A stretch of 64,000 bases of DNA. Source: Diplonema japonicum (taxonomy: Eukaryota; Euglenozoa; Diplonemea; Diplonemida; Diplonemidae). Position numbers and translations under genes: made by a program. The notes below the pieces were generated by a model. That model made no database searches, had not been told where the DNA came from, and saw nothing but the letters and a program-made list of their open reading frames with translations. Positions 11,443-21,200 of the stretch are shown in pieces (positions within the stretch are counted from its first letter, which is position 1; each line of letters opens with the position of its first letter). The DNA lies in assembly GCA_964019335.1 (NCBI GenBank), contig OZ025665.1, positions 662,398-726,397 of the forward strand, in the 5' to 3' direction.

Positions 11443-12699
11443 TCAAAAATGTGACTGGGGGGTTCTAATGGGCTTCCCAGGAGTCGAGATGTCTCTACGG
11501 GGAAACAGAGGGGGTTCAGAATTTGCAACGATAGATGCCCGTTTGTTCTTTTTATAAAAGAGAATGTACGGCTTATCACCGCTAACAACAGGAGTGGCAG
11601 CCACCTGCGCTACATAAGAGTCGTCACAAGAATGCCAAGACCCACTAGGGGACGACACGAGGCTGGTGTAGTGCCCCGAACCAAGCCCACCAGAGTGGTT
11701 AATAACCCCGTAAAGACTGTATTGCGTGGACAGGTTCTCAGGAAGGCTACGGCTTGAAGGGGAAATGTATGGTTTCAAATCCAGCTCGTGAGGTATACTC
11801 ACATCGTCCGACAACTTATAACACCCATAGTTGAACCGCAAGAGGTGCACCAGAAGGTACTCTGGTGACCGCATGATCTGCAGCTGCTTAACAGATCTCG
11901 TTTGGGTTTTACATTTCCGGCAATGGAATCTGTCATGCCCGTCCAAGGTCTCCGTGTCGCAGAAGCGTCGTAAGCAGTCTGTTAAATCGTGTTTCTGGCT
12001 CATTCTGTACGCGGGGGTTCGGGTAACTTTCGGTATTGGGACCGATAGGTCCAGAAAAGGGTCGAAGGCAAGGTGTGGTGTCTCGCAGACTGTGCATGTC
12101 ACCGACGACATCAGCTGCCCGCCGAAGGTGTCATATACAACACTGTCGTCTCTTTTCTTGGTGTACGCCCACCAGCGTGAGGAGGTGTCGAGGACTTGTT
12201 CCCCTTCCACGTCGTCGAGCTGTTCATAATGCGGTTTTCCTCTATTTCTGTTCACTTCTTGATGCAGCCCTTCGAGCATGAACCGGAGGAACTCCTGTGC
12301 GTCGTGCTGCCCGTAGCCCATGAATGTCGGGTTGAAGCCTCCTATCGCTGTTTTCACCCCTCTTGGAACCACCACTCTGTCCCGTCCCACAACCCCTCGC
12401 CTTGCTGCTTGGATGTCCGCCGTCATTGTTTGGAATGCTTCCAACAGGTCGATTTTGGTTGGGTCGCGTGGTTTTTCCATCGCCACCATACCGCAGAACC
12501 CCTGTGTCGCGACGAGGCACTGCAGTGCTGCGTTCATGAAGCAGGTGTTTCCCAGGTTGCTGAGGCCGATGGGTCCGTTGTTTTCTTCTCGTACTCTTCT
12601 GTACTCAGTGACAGGTGGCGGGGTGCTTGGGTAATGGGAGTAAGCGTGCTTCATGGTGTTGGGGGCATAAGGTTGCTTGTACCATCGTGTTGTGTACAT
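11443..12699 (-). CDS. Ubiquitin carboxyl-terminal hydrolase (USP family)
   Basis: 418 residues, essentially a bare USP catalytic domain. The Cys box GLSNLGNTCFMNAALQCL has the nucleophile at residue 53; the His box GSGHYTSLVSS is near residue 343; the Asp-containing CDDSYV follows. Two CxxC pairs (CTVCETP, CRKCKTQ) form the usual zinc site of the fingers subdomain. USPs remove ubiquitin from substrates. The layout resembles compact members such as USP2/USP21 rather than multi-domain types, but I cannot assign an orthologue. The frame is open 12 codons further upstream, yet that segment is pyrimidine-rich and ends in CCCACAG, a good acceptor, so translation most likely begins at the ATG at 12699. 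Confidence 0.92.
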   Translation of the reverse strand: MYTTRWYKQPYAPNTMKHAYSHYPSTPPPVTEYRRVREENNGPIGLSNLGNTCFMNAALQCLVATQGFCGMVAMEKPRDPTKIDLLEAFQTMTADIQAARRGVVGRDRVVVPRGVKTAIGGFNPTFMGYGQHDAQEFLRFMLEGLHQEVNRNRGKPHYEQLDDVEGEQVLDTSSRWWAYTKKRDDSVVYDTFGGQLMSSVTCTVCETPHLAFDPFLDLSVPIPKVTRTPAYRMSQKHDLTDCLRRFCDTETLDGHDRFHCRKCKTQTRSVKQLQIMRSPEYLLVHLLRFNYGCYKLSDDVSIPHELDLKPYISPSSRSLPENLSTQYSLYGVINHSGGLGSGHYTSLVSSPSGSWHSCDDSYVAQVAATPVVSGDKPYILFYKKNKRASIVANSEPPLFPRRDISTPGKPIRTPQSHF

Positions 12700-12705
12700 G
12701 GCCAC

Positions 12706-12722
12706 CTGTGGGTTGAGGAAGG
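12706..12722 (-). promoter_or_regulatory. Probable spliced-leader acceptor for the USP gene
   Basis: Read on the minus strand this is a C/T-rich stretch ending in CCACAG, only 6 bases before the ATG at 12699. It explains why the open frame appears to extend further upstream. Trans-splicing is inferred from the organism group, not proven here. Confidence 0.5.
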
Positions 12723-13911
12723 GGATTGGCAACAAATAAAAAATTTAAAATAGAACAAAAAAATGGAGGGGTTTAAATAGAACAAGACTACAAGAAAAGA
12801 GAAGGGGGAGGGGGGGGATGGTTGTAAATGTATTTTCTTTTTTGTCTTGTGTTTTTTTCTTCTTTTTTTTCCTACTTTCCCCGGTGCACTTTCTTGTGCA
12901 TGTCCATCCCTGTGTGTGTCTTGAACTCGGTCACTGCTGCGTCAAATCCCTGTTATGTTTTTTTTTTTAATGTTCCCCCCCTTTTTTTTCCGTACCGCTA
13001 GAAAATCTTTATTGTTCCACATGCTGTGGTGTGTAACTTTTGGGTGAGGTGTACTCCCACTTCCTCCGCTGGTCGACTTTCCCATGTTTTTTGTCGTCCT
13101 GTTGGTCTTCGTAAATACCATGGACCGAAGTCATTATGAGTCATGGAGTCATTATAGGTGATTGAGGAGTTTTTTAAGCAGGACCCGTCAAGAGGCGTGT
13201 GAAGAACTGGGGGAAAAAAAGTCTTCGCCGGCACCATTGACGTGGATGCCGGTGAAGAGCATGAGAGGGTGGTAAGCAAAGGGCACAGCAGGCCAGGAGC
13301 TGACGGACTTCGTACGGTTGGCCGCTTACGCGGGTTGACTGGAAGTCAGCTAGCGGTGCTCAGTCACCACCTGAAAATTCATACAGCGACATCCCCACCT
13401 TCCTCTCGATTTTTTCCTCTAGAGCTTTTTTCATGATGGTTTTGCCCTGTTTCCACCCAGACTGATAATAGGTCGATTGTGGGACGATTTTTTTGGCATC
13501 GGCCATGACTCATAATGACTTCGGGCTATGAAATACAAGAGAAAAAAAAAAAGAAAAAGAGACAACAAAATAAGAATAAAACTCGCTAAAATTTCAGCGT
13601 GCACGTGGGAGGGGGGGGGAGGGTGCTCAATGAGATTGCAAACTAATCTTGTTTGTTTCGCTTCTTTTTTTTTCTTTTTTTTTCTTTCTGTCGGAAACAA
13701 GAAACACCAGGAACCTTGGGTCCGCCAATGTGTTGTTTCGAGCCAAGTACAAGAGTGTGGAAGTGAGTCACGTAACAGGGAGAGAAAGTAAAAAGATTTT
13801 CTTATTCTTGAAAACACAAACAGAAACTAACTTTTTTTTGTACTATCTTGGAAAGAGAGATGCGCACTGGGTCACACGGCGTTTTGGTCAATGACATGGC
13901 TTGATGCAAGC
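12723..13911. other. Intergenic region containing a structured, inverted-repeat island
   Basis: About 1.2 kb between the cysteine protease and USP genes, with no convincing protein gene. Inside it lie a perfect 22-bp inverted repeat (arms 13125-13146 and 13503-13524) and several hairpins between the arms, listed separately. The remainder is pyrimidine-rich and homopolymeric. Confidence 0.7.
13125..13524. repeat. Perfect 22-bp inverted repeat enclosing hairpins
   Basis: Arm 1 at 13125-13146 (ccgaagtcattatgagtcat followed by gg) is the exact reverse complement of arm 2 at 13503-13524. Between them, 13222-13233 pairs with 13247-13258 as a 12-bp stem (one G-U) with a 13-nt loop. A second hairpin pairs 13322-13326 with 13352-13356 and 13336-13340 with 13344-13348. 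This could be a structured non-coding RNA locus or a small mobile element with long terminal inverted repeats; no flanking target duplication was seen. Confidence 0.6.
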
Positions 13912-16263
13912 TCATGGCTTGAAGGTGTAAGAGAACCTCCCCTGGGAGACGAGGTTGGAGCAGTCGACGGTAGCGGTGGTGGGGATGTGAAGGCCCTTGG
14001 CGCCGTTGTAGAAGACGCAGAAGTTCTCAGCAGCGCCCTGCTCCTGGTGCTGCGCAGAGGACGGGCAGGGGTAGCTCGCAGGGGGTGACACAGACCCGTC
14101 CCAGATGTAGCTGAAGGAGTTCTCCTTAGGCCAGTAACTGCAGTCAGCGCTGAGGGACTGCGGGGGCGGGATGATGACACCGTTGGTGTTGTTCCTCCAC
14201 TCGCAGGTGCGCGTCCCGTCGGTGTTGTTCGTGACCACTGTCTCAGGGGGGCACTGGGGCTGCGGCATCGGAGCGCCGCCCTGCACGAAGGCCAGCGTGG
14301 GCGCAGATGTGATCCCACACTGGTCGCTGCCCCTCTCCAGCCTGATGTACCCGTCCTCGCCCCAGTCCGCACCCCATGAGTTCTTGATAAGCCAGTACTT
14401 GGTCCCCTGGTCCACACCGTACCCAACGAGCAGCACTGCATGGTCGGGCTCGTGGTTGCAGCACCCCGTCATGATGCCCCCTGTGTACGGCCACCACAGC
14501 TGCGTCATCGCGTCCACTGTGATGGACACAGGGCCGTACTTCACAAGAGCAGCCGCCATGGCGTCCTCGCTGTTGTTCACACCGTAGTAGCCGGTCACCT
14601 TGACGTCTGCCATGGTGTGGCCCGCAGTGCACTGGGGGACGTTGCCCTGCCCGGACACGTACGGGTAGCTCTCTTCTGTGGCGTCCCCGTTCTGCTTCAC
14701 ATACTCGATCGCAAGGTACGGCCATCCGCCGTCGCACCCGTCGCAGTTCTTTTCGCAGCTCACCAGCTCCTGCTCCGAGAGGCTCTGCAGCGAGTTCCCC
14801 GCCATTGCCCACGCACCCTCGATCACACCGGTGGTGCTGAACGACCAGCAAGAACCACACTGGGCCTGGTTCTTCACAGGGGTGACAACACCCTTCGTCC
14901 TCCAGTCGATGGACTCGGGGAGGCTCCTGACGTCCTCGTCGGTGATGGCAAGCTCCTTCGGGAGTGGCGGCACAGCACCCTCAGGTGTCTTCCTGGCACA
15001 GTCTCTGTAGTGGAGCTCGTACTCGGCCTTCGACCAGTCGGCAAGGCTGTTCGGCATGCCCGTTGCCTTGTTCTTCATGAGGAAGGCGCTCAGGTGCTTC
15101 CTGAAGTTCTCGAACCTCTGCGCCTCCTCCACAGGGTTCGCGTACTGCTTGCTGTGGTGGGCCTTCCACTTCTGGAACATCTCTTGGTGCCTGTCCAGAG
15201 TGTGGGTGCGGTCCACAGGTTCCTCCGAGGTAGCGGGTCTCTTCTTCCAGTCTGGGAGCTGCTTCGAGTCCCCGAAGATGGACCTGTTCGCAGCGATGGC
15301 TGTGCTGATGGAGAAAGATGCGGCACCCCACTCCATCTGGCAACTGAACTCGGCGTTGGGGGGAAGGAGGAAGTAGCAGCCTCCCTTGTTCCCAAAGTCG
15401 TTCTGGTTGGAGCCCCATGCGCAGACGTTCGCACCACCGATCCCGCAGTGGAAGGAGTTGTAGCCGTTGTTCGTGCTGGACGAGGTCACCATCACAACGA
15501 GGTCCCGGTCGTTGTGGTTGTTCGTGTAGGCACAGTCGCACATGTTGGGCTTGGGGTAGGACACCAGGGGGCAGTCCCACTTAGTCTCGACGGCGGCGCT
15601 GGGGGTGAGGTAGGGCTGCTTGAAGGACAGGGCAGATGAGGTGCGCATGTTGACGCTGCCCTGGGCACGGCAGGTCATCGACGTCTTCGCGGGGAGGATG
15701 TAGCCGCAGGAGTAGCCACCTGTCCCGTTCACGGCGTAGCTGCACAGTGTCATTGTGGCCCCTGCGTTGCTGTAGGTGCAGTCGTATGTGTTCCGGGAGC
15801 TGCCGGAGGTTTCGAAGGACTGAGCCACCCACATGTCAGTGGACTCGGTGTTGGTGAAGGTGCACGAGCCGCCGGTGCAGGGGACGTGCTTCTGCTCCGT
15901 CGAGAGGACCGAGCCGGCCAGGGGGGCAGAGTGGGCCCCGATGAAGTGGATAGTCCCCTGCGACTGGCACTGGAACTGGCCCCCTGCGGGGAGGAGGAAG
16001 TAGCAGTCCCCTGCGCTCCCGCTGTCCGCCGCTGACCACTTCCTGCTGCAGTAGGTCATCTGCCCGTCGCTGCAGCTGAACGACCCCTCCGTCTCCCCAG
16101 ACGCAAGCTCTACCTGGAAGAAAATGCTCACAGCCTCGTCCGCGCTTCCCGTGTTACGGTAGTTGCAGTTCCCACTCCCCGACGGGCAGTTGATGGACGT
16201 CCACTGCATCGCCTGCGCCGAGGCGGCCAGCAGCAGGGCCAGCACTGTGCGTGTCGCGGTCAT
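13912..16263 (-). CDS. Papain-family cysteine protease with N- and C-terminal Cys-rich repeats
   Basis: 783 residues beginning MTATRTVLALLLAASAQA, a clear signal peptide. Residues ~20-330 form three or more repeats of about 100 residues with recurring W-x-x-x-x-C-P, C-N/D-Y/C and CYFLLPP/A-x-x-x-F-x-C motifs. Residues ~350-420 are an I29-type inhibitory propeptide. The C1A peptidase domain follows: catalytic Cys in QAQCGSCWSF, His in EPDHAVLLVGYG, Asn in IKNSWGADWG, with the oxyanion Gln also present. The last ~110 residues return to a Cys-rich repeat of the same style. The enzyme is probably secreted or lysosomal. The repeats might bind carbohydrate or other ligands; that is inference. The nearest upstream ATG in frame is at 16263. 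Confidence 0.93.
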   Translation of the reverse strand: MTATRTVLALLLAASAQAMQWTSINCPSGSGNCNYRNTGSADEAVSIFFQVELASGETEGSFSCSDGQMTYCSRKWSAADSGSAGDCYFLLPAGGQFQCQSQGTIHFIGAHSAPLAGSVLSTEQKHVPCTGGSCTFTNTESTDMWVAQSFETSGSSRNTYDCTYSNAGATMTLCSYAVNGTGGYSCGYILPAKTSMTCRAQGSVNMRTSSALSFKQPYLTPSAAVETKWDCPLVSYPKPNMCDCAYTNNHNDRDLVVMVTSSSTNNGYNSFHCGIGGANVCAWGSNQNDFGNKGGCYFLLPPNAEFSCQMEWGAASFSISTAIAANRSIFGDSKQLPDWKKRPATSEEPVDRTHTLDRHQEMFQKWKAHHSKQYANPVEEAQRFENFRKHLSAFLMKNKATGMPNSLADWSKAEYELHYRDCARKTPEGAVPPLPKELAITDEDVRSLPESIDWRTKGVVTPVKNQAQCGSCWSFSTTGVIEGAWAMAGNSLQSLSEQELVSCEKNCDGCDGGWPYLAIEYVKQNGDATEESYPYVSGQGNVPQCTAGHTMADVKVTGYYGVNNSEDAMAAALVKYGPVSITVDAMTQLWWPYTGGIMTGCCNHEPDHAVLLVGYGVDQGTKYWLIKNSWGADWGEDGYIRLERGSDQCGITSAPTLAFVQGGAPMPQPQCPPETVVTNNTDGTRTCEWRNNTNGVIIPPPQSLSADCSYWPKENSFSYIWDGSVSPPASYPCPSSAQHQEQGAAENFCVFYNGAKGLHIPTTATVDCSNLVSQGRFSYTFKP

Positions 16264-16556
16264 TGTGTTCCACAAATTTGAATCTGCTCATGTTATTCAT
16301 TTTTATTTGAACAAAAAAAGATAAGATTCAGAGAAAAAGAAAACAAGGGAGGGGGGGAGGGGGGATAAACTACAACAATCACACAAACCAAGGAAAAAAA
16401 AGAAAGAGAAAAAGAAGATATCGACAGTAGAGGGAGAAAAAAAAGGGGAGATAAAAGAGTTTTCAAAAAAAAAAAAGACCCCCCAACATACATTACAGGA
16501 GGAGGGGAAGAAATGGGGGAAAGAGCCTGCCAAATAACGGGCTGTGTTTCTCCTTC
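16264..16556. other. Intergenic spacer
   Basis: About 290 bases of A/G-rich sequence between DNAJC9 and the cysteine protease. No gene or structured element was seen. Confidence 0.6.
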
Positions 16557-17501
16557 TCAATTATTGTTCTTTGACCCGGTGCTTTTTCTCTTCCTCGCAA
16601 CAGAGACCCTCTTCTTCTTTGGAGGTGTGGGGTTTGCGTCATTGTCAACAGATCGCTTCATGGAAGGCTTCTTTGACGTGGAGGGGCGTTGTTTTGATGT
16701 GGAAAGGCGTTGCTTTGCGGCTTCAAACTGCTCGTCGGTGAACTCAGGTATGCCATCATCACCGTCATCGTTGTCATCCCCCATTCCATATTTCTGAGCT
16801 AATGTAGTGAACATTGAGTTGAACTCATCTTGCATGAGCTCTTTCAAGGCAACTTGAACATCGCTCTTGTTGCCTTTGGTTGCTTGTGCGGTCATTTTTT
16901 CAAGCTGCTCAACTTCAGCTGCTTCCTCCTCAACGGTGGCTCGATATTCCTCGTAGGACTTCTTTTTTCTGTTCGCAGGTGACAGAGGTGATGTCTGTGT
17001 CCATTCTGTTGTTCTTTCAAGAACCTTGTCGTCGATGAGCTTTGCTATTACCCTGCAAATCCGTTTCTCCTCATCCAGATCGACGGCCTGGAAATAGATA
17101 TCTTCCCTGAGCTGATAGAAATCCCCGGAGTGGGTGTTGTACGCTTCAATAATCGACTCCCTTTCCTCCTCGCTGTTTTTGTACCCCGTTGAAAAATTCT
17201 CGACCTGTTCTTTCGTCACTTGCTGGAACATCATCTTCACCAGATCGTTGAGGTTGTCCGCGTCAAGACCCCCTTCGTGCACCCGACCTGTCTGGTCATA
17301 GTACTTCTTCTTCCCCTCGTCCTTCAGCACTGCATACACGTACCCCACCTTCTTGAACATGGTGTCATCCCCATTGTTTCTGTCGGGGTGGTACTTTAAG
17401 GCTTGTTTCTTGTATGCTTTCGCTATCTGTGGCAAGCTGCTTCCTTTTTGCAACCCTAGAACTTCATACAAACACTCATCCTCACCTAGGATTGAGTCCA
17501 T
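16557..17501 (-). CDS. DNAJC9: DNAJC9-type J-domain protein
   Basis: 314 residues. The J domain is at the N terminus (residues ~10-75) with the HPD motif at 38-40 and the block YYDQTGRV characteristic of DNAJC9. Downstream sequence continues to resemble DNAJC9: an acidic helical region and VIAKLIDDKVLERTTEW, then a basic Ser/Lys-rich tail with PPKKKRVSVARKRK, likely a nuclear localisation signal. In animals DNAJC9 is a histone H3-H4 co-chaperone that recruits HSP70. The ATG at 17501 is chosen because a strong pyrimidine tract ending in GCAG lies just upstream; the longer open frame is the tract itself. Confidence 0.85.
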   Translation of the reverse strand: MDSILGEDECLYEVLGLQKGSSLPQIAKAYKKQALKYHPDRNNGDDTMFKKVGYVYAVLKDEGKKKYYDQTGRVHEGGLDADNLNDLVKMMFQQVTKEQVENFSTGYKNSEEERESIIEAYNTHSGDFYQLREDIYFQAVDLDEEKRICRVIAKLIDDKVLERTTEWTQTSPLSPANRKKKSYEEYRATVEEEAAEVEQLEKMTAQATKGNKSDVQVALKELMQDEFNSMFTTLAQKYGMGDDNDDGDDGIPEFTDEQFEAAKQRLSTSKQRPSTSKKPSMKRSVDNDANPTPPKKKRVSVARKRKSTGSKNNN

Positions 17502-17539
17502 TTTTTTTTTTCTCCCTTCCTCCTTTGGGGGCGGCAATG

Positions 17540-17590
17540 CTGCAATTACAAAAAGAAAAAAAAGAAGAAGAAAAAAAAAAAAAAAAACTC
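17540..17590 (-). promoter_or_regulatory. Probable spliced-leader acceptor and polypyrimidine tract of DNAJC9
   Basis: On the minus strand this is a run of about 45 nearly pure T/C bases followed by GTAATTGCAG, 39 bases before the ATG. It is the clearest acceptor-like signal in the window. Its placement between genes rather than inside one argues for trans-splicing rather than a cis intron. Confidence 0.6.
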
Positions 17591-18293
17591 CACAAAAAAA
17601 GGGGAAATGTAGCCCGACGTGTGGTCCCTTCCTCTCTTTGTCCATTCTATTTTTTGTTTCCTTCGGGAATTTTTTTTTCTTTTGGAAATAGGGTGGGTAG
17701 GGGGGGGGGGGGGGGGGGGGAAGGGGAAGAGTGCCGGCAAAAAAAAGGGGGGCCGTTGCTATCACTAACTCCAGTTATTAACGAAAAGTAATATGAGCTC
17801 GTCCGGAAATAAAAAACTAATGTCAACAAATGACCCTCGCAGATTTCATTACATAAGTAAAAAGGAGTGGTTCGCCTGTAGACTGGCCATCTTAGCTTGA
17901 ACACCATGTAGGTCACAGGGCACGGCGTTTGTTTTATTTTTAAAACGCGCAACGACATTGTTTTTTAGAATGGTTTCTTGTCTTCCGCCCTCCTCCCGTA
18001 CCCCAAACACCAAGGTATCACCCCAAATGTTGGCATCTTATTCCGGAAGAGCTTCATATTATAGAAGAAAAAGAAGGAAAAAAACTCCCCCGTCTTAAAA
18101 AAAAAAGGGTTAAAAAAAAAAAAGGTTAACAGGAACAAGGGGGGGAAAGGAGATTCACCGCCTATTAAGAAAGAAAAAAAAACCCCCCACTCCCCGGCTT
18201 TCTCAAAGATGGTTTTGTTTCCTCTGCTTTTCCTTCTCAAATAAAATAACGAAGCCGAATGGTTAAGCAAACAAAAAAAACAAAAAACAAAAT
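17591..18293. other. Intergenic region
   Basis: Contains a G run of 21 (17700-17720) and A-rich and T-rich stretches. A non-repetitive island at about 17780-17960 has no long frame. No feature recognised. Confidence 0.6.
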
Positions 18294-21200
18294 CTAGCTT
18301 TGCTCAGCCCCTGTGGGGGGTTCCTCCGCTGGTTGCTCAGCCACAGAAGAGGAATTCAGCCAATCACGGGGATTCGGGTTTTGTATTTTTTTCACATCTT
18401 TAATATCTACAACCTCCTCGCACATCATGCAGGGTTCTCCCTAGTGTTGGTTTAATACCCCCTTTAAAAAAGAACACACCTGTCTCACCATCTCAGAGTA
18501 AGGTCCAAACAGTGCAGGGAATTTGCAATTAGGGCAACTCGACCACTCCGATAGCAACATATGCTGCCTGAGAAAGAAAAATTTAAAAAGAAATAATAAA
18601 ACAAAAAAAAAGGGGGGGGAAGTCCCTCTCCATACCCCGTGGCAATGCAGTAGGGGACATTGTTCTTGCACCTCGGGCAGTCCAGCATGGTCATCGGCAC
18701 AGCAGTGTTGCAGAAGGGACACGGCCCCACAGGCTCCGGTGGGTCGGTCAGGTCTGCCTCCTGTGTTGGTGGTGTTAAAGAACAAAAAGAAAATAAACAG
18801 TACGCACCGTTTTCTTCTTCCCGTTGTTGTCCTTTGAGTAGTACCCTGGCTTCCTCACTATCGTGTCCATTCGCTTCCTGTGCTTTTCGGGGATCTCCTT
18901 TCTATCGGATGTGACCAGCTCCTTGGCGTAGTGGTAGGCACTCTTGTCGAAGCCTGCCTTGTTGCACTCCGTCACACACGACGTGAGGATGGGCACAACG
19001 TGCTTGGGGAACTTCGGGATGTTCTTCGCCACTCTGATCAGCATGCGTGACGCCTTCTCGTGGTCCTGCAGCGCCTTCATGAGCGGTTTCGCGATGAGGT
19101 ACGAGTGCAGCAACATGAGGTTCCACCTCAGCTCCGATGGGATAGTGATGCCGTGTTTCTCGAGGTCCTTGTACGTCTGGAACAGTAACCTGTGTGCGAT
19201 CCTGTAGTGGCCCATCTTCTGCTCTCTGCGTGCAATGACAATAGCCATGCCGCACCCCTTGTCGTACTTCCCAAGTGCCATGTACAGTGAGAACAAGTAC
19301 TTTGGATCCCTCGGCACTTGGCTGTCCTCGTCTGTTGTGAGGAACGTGATCAGCACCTTGTTCAGCTTGTCGTTTTGTGCCTCACCCACGACCTCGATGG
19401 CTTTGTTGATGCAAACATCCGTCTGCTTTACTCTGCTCTCCTCGTCCTCCGCACGATGGATTCCTTGTTCCAGCGTGCTCACCATGTCTAAGTACTTCTG
19501 CAGCGCCTTGTCGTACCTCTTGCACTTCAGGTAGTAGTCGCCCGCCTGTTGTGTTGTACTTCATATGTTGCTGCATACCGTGTTGTTCTTGCCCTTCTCC
19601 TCATAGTAGTTGGCGATGGCGAGATAGTCTTCCACCGACCCATTGCTGCTCAGCACAGACGCGTACTGTTTGTGTTTTTTTTTTTTTTTTTTTTCCAATA
19701 TTTCCCCCAACATACTGTGTGCATGTGGTCATGCAGCGACGCCAGCTCGAACGCTTCCTCTGTTTTCTTTGCAAGAAGGAGGAACTCGATGGCTGTCTCA
19801 GGGTTCCCGTCCTTTTGACATCTCTTCGCCACCAGTGCTGCCGCTTCAGCAGACTTCGTCCTGCGCACCACATCGTAGGCAGACGAGATGTCATTGAGGT
19901 GCTCGACAAGGAGGCGGACCACGTTGTCCCAGTCCTCCGCAGCAAGGTAGGCCTGCTTCGCCGCCTCGTAGTCCTTGTCATGCTCTTTCGCAGCACCGTA
20001 GAGACCTTGTATTCTGTGTGAGTTAATGCGTGGCATTAGCGTTGCTGCTGCTTTCAGGTTCTTGTTCTGGCAGATGTAAATCTCAGCCGCCTTGTTGAAA
20101 TTTTCCGCTTGTTCGTACAGCTGCGCAGCTTCTGTCCACTGCTTCAGCTCTTCGAAGATCTGTGCGCACTCCACTGCAAGTGACGGTGCTTCCGTCTGCA
20201 TGGCGATTTGGAACCCCCGCGTAATATCTCCCATCCTGATGGTGATCCTGGCAATGCCTGCCTGGCACTGCTCGTTGTGCAAGTGGAGTTCCCTTCTCTT
20301 CTGCTCGTCCACGCTAGGGTCGATGCTGATGGCGCCCCTGTTGTACATGTCCAGCGCTGGCTGCAGCTCGCCCTTGAACTCCAGCTGCGTGGCATACTCT
20401 TTCGAGATGTAAGGTATCTCCTCGGGTGCCATCTTTTCAGACAGCTCCAACGCCTCGTTCCAATGCATGAGGTTTCTCCGCATCTCGAGGGCCAACTTGG
20501 GGTTCGAGGATTTCATGAAATGGTTTTGCGCTTCATTAAAATTCTTAAAGAGCATAGCCACGTGGCCCAGCAGCAGGGTCTTCTCGCTGACGTGTAAGAG
20601 CTTGTCCAGAGCGAGGACCATAGCAGGCTGCTGTACCATGCGATAGACCCTGATGGCCATAGGGATATCAAGAAGATGCAGGGCTCTGTCCGCGAGATAC
20701 CAGCAGTCCTGAGTCGACAGCCTTTGTGCGTAGCTCCATGCTGCGTCCAGCCTGTTCAGCGACAGGCAATTGTGAAAGGCCTGCTGCACCTGGTCGCCTA
20801 CAACTCTGTTGCTCACTGTGGCGTTTACGTGTGTGTTCAAGGACACTATGGGCATGGTGCCGTTGCCCATTTGGCACACAGCACCACCGTTGTGCACCAA
20901 GATAGGCGTGAAGTGCGCGGGCTTGTCTGTCACCTTGACTTCATCAGTAACAGGCTTTCCGGGAAGGGAGGTGCACACAGGGCCGCACTTGGGACCCCAC
21001 CTTGTGTTTGGCGAGTACACGTACGTGGTGAAGTGCTTGGTGTCGCACCCAATGAAGACACCCCAGTCGGAGCTGTCCCATAACAGCTTGTCTGTGTTGA
21101 CATTGAACTGATCGACTTTGCACAGCGAGTCGTCGACAGGGGAGTAGATGTACGCGTCGTTGGCATCATCCATGAAGGCAAGTCGCGTGCCTTCCGTGTT

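Noticed and set aside
12998-13436. Small frames on both strands in the 13-kb spacer
   Set aside because: They overlap the inverted-repeat island, lack acceptor signals and show no protein-like pattern.
14440-15639. Plus-strand open frame of about 400 codons opposite the cysteine protease
   Set aside because: It is the antisense shadow of a GC-rich gene whose sense strand has all catalytic motifs; the shadow has no recognisable domain.
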